A stretch of DNA of 64,000 bases. Origin: Saprospiraceae bacterium (GTDB taxonomy: Bacteria > Bacteroidota > Bacteroidia > Chitinophagales > Saprospiraceae). The position numbers and the translations under genes were made by a program. The notes beneath the pieces were generated by a model that searched no databases, was not told the DNA's origin, and was given only the letters and a program-made list of their open reading frames with translations. Below, piece by piece: positions 45,272 through 54,598 of this stretch; positions within the stretch are counted from its first letter, which is position 1, and each line of letters begins with the position of its first letter. The stretch spans positions 15,227 to 79,226 of the forward strand of contig JAHDDE010000010.1 of the NCBI GenBank assembly GCA_020629515.1. The letters are read 5' to 3'.

Positions 45272-46912
45272 TTAATTAGAATATCTAACCTTATACTTAC
45301 TGTATCCTTTAAGCACCTTTCCATTATCGTCTAAAGCAGAAACCAAGACTATATACTCGCTTACATCATCACTGTTATGATATTTGACCGATACACGTCC
45401 ATTAATTGAGTCAGGGTCTGGATTCCAATAAATCATTGAACGATATAGAGGCTCTGATGATAAGATGGTTTCTTCAGTAATATTAGGCACTTCCGTTGTA
45501 GGAAGAAATCCATTGAGCTCGACTATATCACTCTCCTCATTCTCTTCCAATAAAAAATTAGGATAAGAAGTAGTTATTATCGCATAGGCGCTTCCTCCAA
45601 AGGTCCCGAAGTCTCTTTTTATATCATCTTTCTTGTAATAAAGACCAACTGTCTCAATATTATCAAGTGGTAATCTCGCAATTTTATTCGCGTCCTTAGT
45701 GATCTTATCATCTATTATGAAAATAGGTTCTTTCTCAAAGTAACTACTCTCCTTACGATTTGAGTTTTTTCGATTCTTCGGATTATACATCCTCCCTTTG
45801 TAAGTACCATCCTCTTGTAAGACAAAGCTAAGCTCCGAAGAAAGAATTTCATTAAAAAAAGCGGCTACATTATCGAAGTTTTGATAATCACTAATCTTAT
45901 AAACACGATTAGGCTTTAGATCCTTTTTATTCATTCTTGTTTCTTCTGCTATTAATTCGTTTTCTACTTTACCATATTGCTGATATATTTTTTTGCGCAT
46001 TTGAGAAATGGCAATATAGTTCAATACAGTAGAGTCAATAGTTATTGGAGATTCTGCCGTTATTCCAATATTGACTACTTTCTTTACTTTAATATCCTCG
46101 TACTCATCAAACAGATAAGGGTTAAAATGAAACCTTTTCACACCTTTAAAAGGATCCAAATCCAATTTAAACCGGCCTGCAGCATCAGCTTTGCTGTAAA
46201 GCATATCATGGCATTTCATATCATATGCTCCTAATACATTAATCCTTAATTCGTCTCCAGACTCAGAAAACACTTGACCAGTAATATAAGGATTAGGATT
46301 CCAATTGATAACAGACTGGTCAATAGTACTCTGGACCGTTTTTACTTGTCCACCTATCTGATTATCAGTATAAAACTTGTTATCCACGACTACGATAGAA
46401 ACATTTGATAATGATTCGCCATCGAGGTTAATACTAACTTCTTCTCTCGGCTGATAGACCTTCTTGTCTAATGAAACTTTGATCTGTTCCTCTATGGCAA
46501 TCCCATCGATGGCCTCCTGAGAGAACTCCATTTGTCCGCCATTTATATCATTATATATAGGCACCTCTATATGAGCTAGTATACTCTCTACCCCATCTGA
46601 TCTATTCTGAGCTCCTAAGGCTAACAGGTAGTTATCAGAATTCCAAGAATAAGGTATTTGGAAATGACCTTTAATCATATTCTTAGAACCATTAGAGATA
46701 AAGTATTGCTTTTGGACATTGCCCTGGCTATCTGTCACATAATTATTGAATGCCACCTGCCTATTCGTATAAGATGATGGAAGCTTAACACTATACCAAA
46801 CTATATCTCCTGAAACATAAAATGGCTTGTCCAAATGAAAGGTATAGTCATTCTGCGAATAGCCAGCCGAAGCCAGTGCAACTAATAGACAAATAGAAAT
46901 AAAATTTTTCAT
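45272..46912 (-). CDS. Exported MG2-like protein of the TonB receptor/DUF4249 operon
   Basis: The 546-residue protein has a signal peptide (1-19, SAGYS-Q). Residues about 20-115 resemble an alpha-2-macroglobulin MG2 module (FHLDKPFYVSGDIVWYSVKLP). A second beta-sandwich block (about 150-260) has KKVYQPREEVSINLDG. Later residues lack a family I can name, but WNPNPYITGQVFSESGDEL resembles a carboxypeptidase-regulatory-like fold. It contains almost no Cys. It follows the DUF4249 gene by 9 bp. Homologous MG2-like proteins accompany TonB-dependent receptors in Bacteroidota; their job is unknown. It probably sits in the periplasm or on the outer membrane with the receptor. Confidence 0.78.
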   Translation of the reverse strand: MKNFISICLLVALASAGYSQNDYTFHLDKPFYVSGDIVWYSVKLPSSYTNRQVAFNNYVTDSQGNVQKQYFISNGSKNMIKGHFQIPYSWNSDNYLLALGAQNRSDGVESILAHIEVPIYNDINGGQMEFSQEAIDGIAIEEQIKVSLDKKVYQPREEVSINLDGESLSNVSIVVVDNKFYTDNQIGGQVKTVQSTIDQSVINWNPNPYITGQVFSESGDELRINVLGAYDMKCHDMLYSKADAAGRFKLDLDPFKGVKRFHFNPYLFDEYEDIKVKKVVNIGITAESPITIDSTVLNYIAISQMRKKIYQQYGKVENELIAEETRMNKKDLKPNRVYKISDYQNFDNVAAFFNEILSSELSFVLQEDGTYKGRMYNPKNRKNSNRKESSYFEKEPIFIIDDKITKDANKIARLPLDNIETVGLYYKKDDIKRDFGTFGGSAYAIITTSYPNFLLEENEESDIVELNGFLPTTEVPNITEETILSSEPLYRSMIYWNPDPDSINGRVSVKYHNSDDVSEYIVLVSALDDNGKVLKGYSKYKVRYSN

Positions 46913-46921
46913 AGTGCTAAT

Positions 46922-47986
46922 TTATTCTTCCCAATAATCTGGCTGTACTGTAGTACTTTGAGGCTCCGCCAAGCAGTCACAACAAATCCCAAACGGACAT
47001 CCAAATGGTGGTGGATTATTAACTACTGGTGGACAATAAGGAGTAACAGGCCCAGTAAATTCTTCTGTTACTCTGATTCTTTTTACATCCACAGATGTAG
47101 CAAAGAAAAATCCAAATACTCGATCGGAAGGGTCTGACGTATTAAATATATTAGTGGTTACCTCTCCTACAGGGTCGTCAAACATGTTACCTGTCCTTTC
47201 GGTGAGCGTTTTTACTTGTTGCCAATATTCAAAGGCTGCCTCACTTAATGAATATTGGTTAACCAAGTAATAAAGTCCTTCGCCAAATTTGAAATTAATA
47301 TCCGTTGTAAACAGTTCCAAATTATCTACTCTACCGACCGTTGATTCGCTTGGATCTAAAACTAAGACTTTGTCTCTTCCAACTGGCTCAGTGATATAGC
47401 AGGTTTTCATTTCTATCCTATCATCCGTTGGAGTATCGGTGATTTGATATACATTTTCTACTTCCCAAAGTATTCCTCCTTTCTTACTTATATCTATAGG
47501 CGTTGATATCCTTAATTGAAGTTTCTCCTCAGTTACATAGTTGTCAAGATTATCAATGACCAACTTATCTACAAAACCTAAAGACAAACTTTCTGATTGA
47601 ATCACTTCATCTAATACATCAAATTGAGATTCAAATACTCGATTGTCTAAAGTGATTACCTCAATTTTATAAGCATTACCTATTTCAGCTTGAATAGGAG
47701 AATTATTACCCAATGTTGCCCCGTATAATCCAACGTCAAGGCTTTCTAACTCCATTTCATTGTTATTATCATCAAAAAGTTTCACGCTTTTAACTACAAC
47801 TGCAGTACGACTATCTGTTGTGAAATCAAAAACATTAGAAACTGAAACTTCCACAAATGAAGTTTCTCCTCTGACAATGCGTCCTTGTATAGCCACGCTG
47901 TCTGTCAAGTCACCTGGTACCGTCAAATCAATCTCTTCGATACATGACATACAAAAGATTACCAGAATACCTATAATATATTTCAT
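46922..47986 (-). CDS. DUF4249 lipoprotein, receptor-linked
   Basis: From ATG 47986 the product has 354 residues with a lipoprotein signal (MKYIIGILVIFCMSC, Cys15). A longer frame from 48022 would overlap the receptor stop by 14 bp. DUF4249 signatures include IDLTVPGDLTDSVAIQGRIVRGETSFVEVSVSNVFDF and the C-terminal GICCDCLAEPQSTTVQPDYW. DUF4249 proteins are outer-membrane lipoproteins that usually accompany TonB-dependent receptors and probably cap or bind the cargo. It lies between the receptor and the MG2-like gene. Confidence 0.88.
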   Translation of the reverse strand: MKYIIGILVIFCMSCIEEIDLTVPGDLTDSVAIQGRIVRGETSFVEVSVSNVFDFTTDSRTAVVVKSVKLFDDNNNEMELESLDVGLYGATLGNNSPIQAEIGNAYKIEVITLDNRVFESQFDVLDEVIQSESLSLGFVDKLVIDNLDNYVTEEKLQLRISTPIDISKKGGILWEVENVYQITDTPTDDRIEMKTCYITEPVGRDKVLVLDPSESTVGRVDNLELFTTDINFKFGEGLYYLVNQYSLSEAAFEYWQQVKTLTERTGNMFDDPVGEVTTNIFNTSDPSDRVFGFFFATSVDVKRIRVTEEFTGPVTPYCPPVVNNPPPFGCPFGICCDCLAEPQSTTVQPDYWEE

Positions 47987-48008
47987 CTCTCTTATCATTA
48001 TTCTTCTA

Positions 48009-50708
48009 TTATAGTAATTCAAAATTGATAGTTAATGATGGGAAGACAGAGCCCAGAATAGATAACTTGTTAGCCTGAACCAAGTTGAAAGGTGCCTGAG
48101 TAAAGAAAACTGAGTAAGGATTCTTACGGCCTAACAAATTATATATAGAGAATGTCCAACTCGTCCTAAATTTTTGATCAACCTTATAACCTTGCCCTAA
48201 AGTATAAGACAAATCTACTCGAAAGTAATCAGGTATTCGGAGTGCATTTCTTTCAGAAAAAATAGGAACTATCAATCCTCCTGAGCTCCTATAATTGCCT
48301 ACTGGTGGAGTAGTAGGTCTCCCAGTAGAGTAATTGATATTAGCAGTAAGCGTGTTTCTTTGATTAGGATTATAATTAAATATCAAAGACACATCATGCG
48401 TTTTATCAAAATTAGAAGGATACCACTCTCCATCATTTATATCGGCTATTTGTCTTTCAGATTTAGCATATGTATAACTTAACCATCCGTTCATTATACC
48501 TTTATTCTTCTTAATGCTTAATTCAGCACCATATGCCCTACCTTCTCCATTGAGTAGTTCCGTTTCGATATGATCATTTATCAAGAGGTCTGCAAAATCC
48601 CTGTAATCATATAATTGATCAATTTTCCGCCCATACAACTCGAAGGAGGTCTCCCAAATATTATCGTTGAAGTTTTTAAAATATCCTATAGAGACATTAT
48701 GTGACTTCAATGGATCAATATAACGATTACTCAACTGCCACTGACTCGTTGGTGTTGGAGAATCTGCATTGAAGATTTGATTAATAAATTGAGAAGTACG
48801 ACTATATCCAGCTTTTAATGAGGTTTCATCAGTCAACTTTAATCTCATTGAGACTCTGGGCTCGAGAGCCGTGAACGATTTGATAGTTCCGGTTTTAAGC
48901 TCTGTCCCAGTTATTGTTTCAACTGACGGTTGTGATTCATCACTGTACTGATACTCCGTTTTAGGACCCAAATATTGGAAATAGGTAAATCGGGCTCCTC
49001 CAGAAACCTCTAACACATCCGTCAAAGCAAACTTCGCATTAGCATACACTGCTGACTCTCTTCCCTTTTCATCTTCTAAAATCTTAGGAGATATAGTAGA
49101 TAATTCACCTAACGGAGACCTATCTCCAGGGCCTATATCATAAGTTATAGATGATAAACCCACATTAAACTCAGTTACCTCGTTAGGGATATACTTAATG
49201 TTTTCCTTGATTTTGAGATAATCTACTGTTGTATTGATTGTAGAGGCATCTATACCATCAAAATCAGCTTGATTACTGTCATATCGACTTCCAACCACAG
49301 TGAACTTTGAAAAAATATTCTTCCCCAAAATAAGACCATAGCTTAACTCAGCGAATTGAGTTTGATAATCGAAACCAAATTCATCGTTATAGACAAAATC
49401 ATCTTTTGAACTATAACCAGATAAAGTTATGGAGTGATTGGCATTGGGTTTAGCAGTTATTCTAAAATTTCCATCATAGAAAAAAGAACTACTTTTTTGC
49501 AATTCAGGTTCTTGCATCAAACTCAGTAACCATCCAGTATATGATGATCTGAATCCACCTATAATAGACACCTTATCTTTAATAACAGGCCCTTCAAAAC
49601 TTACTTTACTAGAGATAGGACCGACTCCTCCTTTAATTTTAAAACTTTCAAAATTTCCGTCCTTCATCTCTACATCCATTACGGAGACCAAACGCCCCCC
49701 ATATTGGGCTGGAATGTTAGCTTTATATAAGTCAACTTTATTAATCAAATCAGAATTGAACGTAGAGAAGAAGCCTAAAGAGTGGGATGAATTAAATATG
49801 AAAGTCTCATCTTGCATGATCAAGTTTTGATCAACATTACCTCCTCTTACATTAAATCCAGAAGCTCCTTCACCTATCGAGCCTACTCCAGGCTGCAGCA
49901 AGAAACTTTTTATGACATCGACCTCACCCATGAAAGTGGGTAATTTCTTAATCGTGCTCATGTTGATAGATTGTACACCTATCTGCACGTTTTCAACACT
50001 TGCGTCAGCCGCTCGGGCGCTAATTGTTACTTCGTCTAACTCAATAGCCCCTTTATCAAGATCAACGTCTAAAGAACCGTCACTTCGAATCTCAAAAGCC
50101 TTGTAATTATCTTCATATCCTATGAAATTGATTACAATTTGGTGTTGCCCTGCCGGCAGATTGATCTCATAGCTGCCATCAAAGTCGGTAGCTGTACCTA
50201 TATCCGTGTCGGTCACAGATATGGTTGCGCCAATAATAGGCTCTCCAGTTTGGGCGTCCCTGACTATACCATTTAATGTACCCATCCCATCGGCTCCAAG
50301 CTGATTGAAGGACCCAATCACCATTGAGTTCTCATCTTGCTCATCTTGTCCACTCAAGGCACTATAAAACTCAGCACTATATTCTTGTTCTAAAATTGTC
50401 TTATCCAATACTACAAATCCATACCCTCTATACTCTACAAAATCATAAAACGTGTTCTCCAATAAAGCAGATAATGCCGACGAGAGGTCCTGTTTATCAA
50501 CAGAAATAGATTTATTCAATTTAATGGTCGGATCTACTTTGTAGAATATCTTGATAGGTGTTGAATTATCAAGGGACTCAAGAGCATCTGCTAAAAGGCC
50601 TGCTTGAACAGTAATCGTCTCTGATTTCTTATCTTCTTGAGCCTTTAAATCGTTAAAAATAAAGGAAGTCAATATACAAAGGATGAATACGGAATTAAGA
50701 TTTTTCAT
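48009..50708 (-). CDS. TonB-dependent receptor with STN and carboxypeptidase-like N-domains
   Basis: From ATG 50708 the product has 899 residues; the longer frame from 50729 adds seven residues. A signal peptide (to about 23) is followed by an STN domain (about 30-100: ITVQAGLLADALESLDNSTPIKIFY). Then come a carboxypeptidase-regulatory-like domain (about 142-225, GTLNGIVRDAQTGEPIIGATISVTDTDIGTATDFDGSYEI), a plug domain (about 240-350) and a 22-strand-type barrel to a terminal FPSLTINFELL (aromatic-rich end typical of outer-membrane barrels). The STN domain suggests possible regulation by an anti-sigma factor elsewhere. The substrate is unknown. It heads the operon with DUF4249 and MG2-like genes. 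Confidence 0.92.
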   Translation of the reverse strand: MKNLNSVFILCILTSFIFNDLKAQEDKKSETITVQAGLLADALESLDNSTPIKIFYKVDPTIKLNKSISVDKQDLSSALSALLENTFYDFVEYRGYGFVVLDKTILEQEYSAEFYSALSGQDEQDENSMVIGSFNQLGADGMGTLNGIVRDAQTGEPIIGATISVTDTDIGTATDFDGSYEINLPAGQHQIVINFIGYEDNYKAFEIRSDGSLDVDLDKGAIELDEVTISARAADASVENVQIGVQSINMSTIKKLPTFMGEVDVIKSFLLQPGVGSIGEGASGFNVRGGNVDQNLIMQDETFIFNSSHSLGFFSTFNSDLINKVDLYKANIPAQYGGRLVSVMDVEMKDGNFESFKIKGGVGPISSKVSFEGPVIKDKVSIIGGFRSSYTGWLLSLMQEPELQKSSSFFYDGNFRITAKPNANHSITLSGYSSKDDFVYNDEFGFDYQTQFAELSYGLILGKNIFSKFTVVGSRYDSNQADFDGIDASTINTTVDYLKIKENIKYIPNEVTEFNVGLSSITYDIGPGDRSPLGELSTISPKILEDEKGRESAVYANAKFALTDVLEVSGGARFTYFQYLGPKTEYQYSDESQPSVETITGTELKTGTIKSFTALEPRVSMRLKLTDETSLKAGYSRTSQFINQIFNADSPTPTSQWQLSNRYIDPLKSHNVSIGYFKNFNDNIWETSFELYGRKIDQLYDYRDFADLLINDHIETELLNGEGRAYGAELSIKKNKGIMNGWLSYTYAKSERQIADINDGEWYPSNFDKTHDVSLIFNYNPNQRNTLTANINYSTGRPTTPPVGNYRSSGGLIVPIFSERNALRIPDYFRVDLSYTLGQGYKVDQKFRTSWTFSIYNLLGRKNPYSVFFTQAPFNLVQANKLSILGSVFPSLTINFELL

Positions 50709-50826
50709 AATTTCAATTGAACAGCACAATAGTACTTAAAATAAATTATTTTGAGATTGAAGAGCGATGCTTATTCGACAAGCGTTAATATATAAATGTC
50801 ATCCTCAAACGTTATTATTACAGTAT

Positions 50827-51912
50827 ATGAAATTGAACATATTTAAAATTTCTTTTCTATCTCTTCTAGTAGTCCTGTCTTGTGTTGAACCAATTGAATT
50901 TAGCATTGAGCGAGGGAAAAACGATAGTTTGGTCATTGACGGTCGGATAGTGGAGTTTCTAAACGGAGATAATAATTATGCCGAAGTAAATATCCAAAGA
51001 GTTTTCAATTTTGAGAGCTCTTCCAGATCAACGATTTCAGCGAAAAAGGTGGTAATATCCAATGGAATTCAATCTTTGGAACTTCAACAATTGGGGTTAG
51101 GCTCTTATGGTAAAGAATTCGATGAGAGTATTTTTAGCTTAGCAGAAGACCTAAGTTTCACTCTTTATGTAGAAACCTTAGATGGTCGCGAATATAAATC
51201 TAAAGACGTAAAAAAACCACCGTTAGCTATACCAGAAAAATTATACTCGGAAATCGTCTCAACCGAATTTATTGATTCAACTGGTCTAACTTTCTTGCAG
51301 GATCAAGTAATTATAAGCATTGACTCTCCAGTAAAAGAATTTCCAAATAATGGTCTACTTTGGGAATTTCAGCACACCTTTCAGGTGAGCACTACACAAC
51401 CTAGAAAATGTTATGTTACTGAAGATATTATTAGAGACCGTATAGTTTTCTTAGACACTAAAGAACTCAGAATTGACAGACTAGATGATTTTACACTTTT
51501 TAGAACACCGATAAGTAAGAAATTTAGAGAAGGCTTATATTTCAGAGTACGTCAATTTTCAATAGATCAAGAGGTCACTACTAATCTTAGAAATATCACA
51601 TCACTTATTACTCGATCTGCCACACTTTTTAATGACCCTCTGAACAAACTTACTTCTAACATCTCCAACGTCGATGACCCAGAAGAGGATGTATATGGTT
51701 TTTTCTATGCGACTCAGGCTTATGATATTAGGATAAAAATGGATAGTGTGAGAACGTATTGCAATAGAGCAGCTCCTCAAGGCACAGATCGAGAAGCTGA
51801 TTGTGTACTGCATTTTGCAACGCTTAGGCCTGAGCCAGGATCAGATTTGTTATGTTGCGATTGTAGAAAAGAGCCAGGCTCTTCAACGATAAAACCCGAT
51901 TGGTGGAAATAA
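50827..51912 (+). CDS. DUF4249 lipoprotein, first of a tandem pair
   Basis: From ATG 50827 the product has 361 residues with a lipoprotein signal (MKLNIFKISFLSLLVVLSC, Cys19). The upstream extension (to 50767) is not needed. Family features are DSLVIDGRIVEFLNGDNNYAEVNIQRVFNFESSSRSTI and the tail LLCCDCRKEPGSSTIKPDWWK. It is a paralogue of the next gene: both share the NFESSSRSTI core (encoded by a nearly identical stretch) and the CCDCRK tail. It is divergent from the receptor operon. Its 3' end overlaps the next gene. Confidence 0.88.
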   Translation: MKLNIFKISFLSLLVVLSCVEPIEFSIERGKNDSLVIDGRIVEFLNGDNNYAEVNIQRVFNFESSSRSTISAKKVVISNGIQSLELQQLGLGSYGKEFDESIFSLAEDLSFTLYVETLDGREYKSKDVKKPPLAIPEKLYSEIVSTEFIDSTGLTFLQDQVIISIDSPVKEFPNNGLLWEFQHTFQVSTTQPRKCYVTEDIIRDRIVFLDTKELRIDRLDDFTLFRTPISKKFREGLYFRVRQFSIDQEVTTNLRNITSLITRSATLFNDPLNKLTSNISNVDDPEEDVYGFFYATQAYDIRIKMDSVRTYCNRAAPQGTDREADCVLHFATLRPEPGSDLLCCDCRKEPGSSTIKPDWWK

Positions 51913-52994
51913 ATAAAAAGATCCCATTAATACTTCTCTTAACCCTACTTTTTGGTTGCGTGGAGCCTATAGAGTTTGAAATATCTTCTGGCAGCAATGA
52001 TCAAATTGTAATAGATGGCCGAATAATCGAAATGATTGATAGTCCCATTAATTTTGCCGAAGTTAGTATCCAAAAGGTATTTAATTTTGAGAGCTCTTCG
52101 CGATCTACCATTCCCATAAAATCGGTTCAAATTTCAAATGGCGAACAAAATATTGAGCTCAAGGAATTAGGCTTGGGCGATTTTAGGGCAGAATTTAATA
52201 ATTCAACATATAGCTTAGCATCGTCATTGGGACATAAATTAACTGTGGTAGATCTAAAAGGAAATCTTTATGAATCAAAAATTGTGTATAAACATAATGT
52301 CCCAAGGCCTGATAGTTTGCAGATTGCTACCTCTACTAATACTCAAACGGATTCACTTGGACAAAACACTAATGTAAAATTAGCATCTGTCCATATATCA
52401 ACACCAATATTGCCGCAAGAAAATAATGCATTAATGTGGGAAGTAAGCCAAATTTTTCAAGTTAGCACCACTCAACCCCGAAAGTGTTATATCACAGAAA
52501 GCCCTGTAAAGGATGAGGTGTTATTTTTAGATACAAGGACCTTAACCCTAAACCAAGTGGACAAACTTCAACTCTTAGAAGTCCCCATCACAAAAAAATT
52601 TAGAGAAGGTATTTACTTCTCGGTAAGGCAATATTCGATAGACGAACCAACTTTAGAACACCTCAGCAATATTAAGTCTCTTCTCACCGAGCCCAAGACA
52701 ATTTTCACCAATCCATTGAATAAATTAAGTTCTAATATTCGAAATATAACCAATATCGAAGATGAAGCCTTAGGCCATTTTTATATTTCTCAAGCTGTAG
52801 ATGTACGAATCAAATATGATAGTATAAGAACATATTGCCATAGACCTCCGCCTTTTGGCACAGATGACTTTGGAGATTGTGTATCTGATGGACTTACAGG
52901 ATGTGCTGCTCCGGGTACTAATTCAGATCCGCTCTGTTGCGATTGTAGAAAAGTGGAAGGAAGCTCCACACAAAAACCAACTTGGTGGAAATAA
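51903..52994 (+). CDS. DUF4249 lipoprotein, second of a tandem pair
   Basis: The frame has no ATG at its start; GTG 51903 (363 residues) or TTG 51900 are the options, both overlapping the end of the previous gene by about 10 bp. A hydrophobic stretch ending in LLFGC gives the lipobox. It is a close paralogue of the preceding gene: CVEPIEFEISSG, ESSSRSTIPIKSVQISNG, FREGIYFSVRQYSID and a CCDCRK...KPTWWK tail. The dense overlap and shared blocks point to a fairly recent tandem duplication. A role beside the receptor as a cargo-binding surface lipoprotein is inferred. Confidence 0.87.
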   Translation: MEINKKIPLILLLTLLFGCVEPIEFEISSGSNDQIVIDGRIIEMIDSPINFAEVSIQKVFNFESSSRSTIPIKSVQISNGEQNIELKELGLGDFRAEFNNSTYSLASSLGHKLTVVDLKGNLYESKIVYKHNVPRPDSLQIATSTNTQTDSLGQNTNVKLASVHISTPILPQENNALMWEVSQIFQVSTTQPRKCYITESPVKDEVLFLDTRTLTLNQVDKLQLLEVPITKKFREGIYFSVRQYSIDEPTLEHLSNIKSLLTEPKTIFTNPLNKLSSNIRNITNIEDEALGHFYISQAVDVRIKYDSIRTYCHRPPPFGTDDFGDCVSDGLTGCAAPGTNSDPLCCDCRKVEGSSTQKPTWWK

Positions 52995-53038
52995 CTTATG
53001 GTCCAAATTCATAAGACTAAACAGTTAATATTAAGCTA

Positions 53039-53082
53039 AGTTCAATCTTCTATTTGTACCTGTACAAATAGAAGATTGAACT
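53039..53082. other. 44-bp near-perfect palindrome (21-bp arms)
   Basis: The left arm 53039-53059 (A + GTTCAATCTTCTATTTGTAC) and right arm 53062-53082 are exact reverse complements with only CT between. It lies 45 bp after the second DUF4249 stop and 57 bp before the next gene. There is no T-run on the plus strand, so an ordinary intrinsic terminator is not evident; a very stable mRNA hairpin or a protein-binding site is possible. Confidence 0.8.
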
Positions 53083-53138
53083 GGTGTAATAGATCAAAAT
53101 GAACGTTATTCGCGGTGTAAAACTTTATCTCTTGGTAC

Positions 53139-53696
53139 ATGCATGATATAGAGCCCTATTTTAAATGGAGAGATCAATACATTTCCTCAGAAGATGACAA
53201 GAGTCCTCTTTATGGAAGACAATACAATGAATTTCAGTATACCCAAAAAATTTACAATTATTTCATCCATCCACAATGGGACAATATGGGTTCGCCTACT
53301 CTATATCTTAAGATAATCTATGTTGATTATACTGAGCAATATAGCATAATAGAGCTCATAGGCGAATGGAATGACTGTATCAATAATGATGTCATGTACC
53401 TCAAAAGAGAAATTATAGATTATCAATTAAAGAGTGGTATCAATAAGTATATCGTACTTTGCGACCATGTTCTTAACTTTCATTCAGGTGATGATTGTTA
53501 TTACGAAGAATGGTATGATGATATCAAAGATGAAGATGGTTGGATTGCCTTCATAAATACAAGGGAACATGTCATCAATGAAATGAATTCGGTGAGATTA
53601 GGTAATTATATAAATTTGGGAGAAGACTTTAATGAGATAGAATGGCGAACTCTCAAACCTAAAATCATGTTCAACTTAATAAATGAATATATATAG
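53139..53696 (+). CDS. Conserved hypothetical protein preceding era
   Basis: The 185-residue acidic protein is rich in Asp, Glu, Tyr and Trp, with no signal peptide or membrane segment. I recognise no domain. An alternating strand/helix pattern (LYLKIIYVDYTEQYSIIELIGEW, NKYIVLCDHVLNFHSGDDCYYEEW) suggests a small alpha/beta fold. Its stop shares one base with the GTG of era (TAGTG), so translation is coupled to era. Function unknown. Confidence 0.8.
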   Translation: MHDIEPYFKWRDQYISSEDDKSPLYGRQYNEFQYTQKIYNYFIHPQWDNMGSPTLYLKIIYVDYTEQYSIIELIGEWNDCINNDVMYLKREIIDYQLKSGINKYIVLCDHVLNFHSGDDCYYEEWYDDIKDEDGWIAFINTREHVINEMNSVRLGNYINLGEDFNEIEWRTLKPKIMFNLINEYI

Positions 53697-54589
53697 TGCA
53701 TAAGTCGGGATTTGTTAACATAATTGGCCATCCCAATGTGGGTAAATCTACCTTATTGAATAGCCTAATTGGTGAAAAACTATCAATTATCACCAACAAA
53801 CCACAAACAACAAGACACAGAATCATTGCTATAATCAATGAAGACGACTATCAGATAGTTTTTAGTGACACCCCTGGGCTAATAGGTGAACCACATTATA
53901 AGATGCAGTCAGCGATGAATTCTTTTGCCTATTCTGCATTGGAAGATGCAGATATTTTGATCTATATGACTGACGTAACTGAAGACAAAGCAATAGATCC
54001 TGCTTTAGCCAATCGAATCAATCAATTAGATGTTTGTAAAATTTTGATCATTAATAAGATTGACATCTCAGATCATGAACATATTGATAAAACTTCATCT
54101 TGGTGGTCTGAAAGAATCAATTTCGATCACATATGTGCCATTTCCGCAAAAGAAAAGGCTGGTGTTGATGGTTTAATAAAAATTATAATTGAAAATTTAA
54201 ATGAAGGGCCGCCATTTTATCCAAAAGATCAGTTTACGGATAAATCCGAGCGATTTTTTGTGTCAGAAATAATTAGAGAAAATATTCTTTCTCAATATCA
54301 TCAAGAGATACCATATAGCTGTGAAGTCGTAGTCAATAGTTTTAAGAAAAAAGAATCCAAGAGGGGGCCATTAATTCATATATCAGCAGATATCATAGTC
54401 AATAGAAAAACGCAGAAGTCTATTATTATTGGCAAAGGAGGGACTGCTATAAAACAATTAGGCATATCCTCTCGCAAATCTATAGAAGAATTTTTAGGTC
54501 AAAAGATTTTTTTGGAGCTACATGTTAAAGTCAAAGAGAAATGGCGGGATGATGATCGTTCTTTAAAATCTTACGGATATTTGCATTAA
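53696..54589 (+). CDS. era: GTPase Era
   Basis: The 297-residue protein starts at GTG 53696, the first codon after the overlapping TAG. The GTPase domain has G1 GHPNVGKSTLL, the T of G2 in PQTTRHR, G3 DTPGL, G4 NKID and G5 SAKE. The C-terminal KH domain (about 205-290) has SIIIGKGGTAIKQLGISSRKSIEEFLGQKIFLELHVKVKEKWR. Era binds the 3' end of 16S rRNA and checks 30S assembly. It lies 9 bp before der. Confidence 0.95.
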   Translation: MHKSGFVNIIGHPNVGKSTLLNSLIGEKLSIITNKPQTTRHRIIAIINEDDYQIVFSDTPGLIGEPHYKMQSAMNSFAYSALEDADILIYMTDVTEDKAIDPALANRINQLDVCKILIINKIDISDHEHIDKTSSWWSERINFDHICAISAKEKAGVDGLIKIIIENLNEGPPFYPKDQFTDKSERFFVSEIIRENILSQYHQEIPYSCEVVVNSFKKKESKRGPLIHISADIIVNRKTQKSIIIGKGGTAIKQLGISSRKSIEEFLGQKIFLELHVKVKEKWRDDDRSLKSYGYLH

Positions 54590-54598
54590 CAAATTAAT

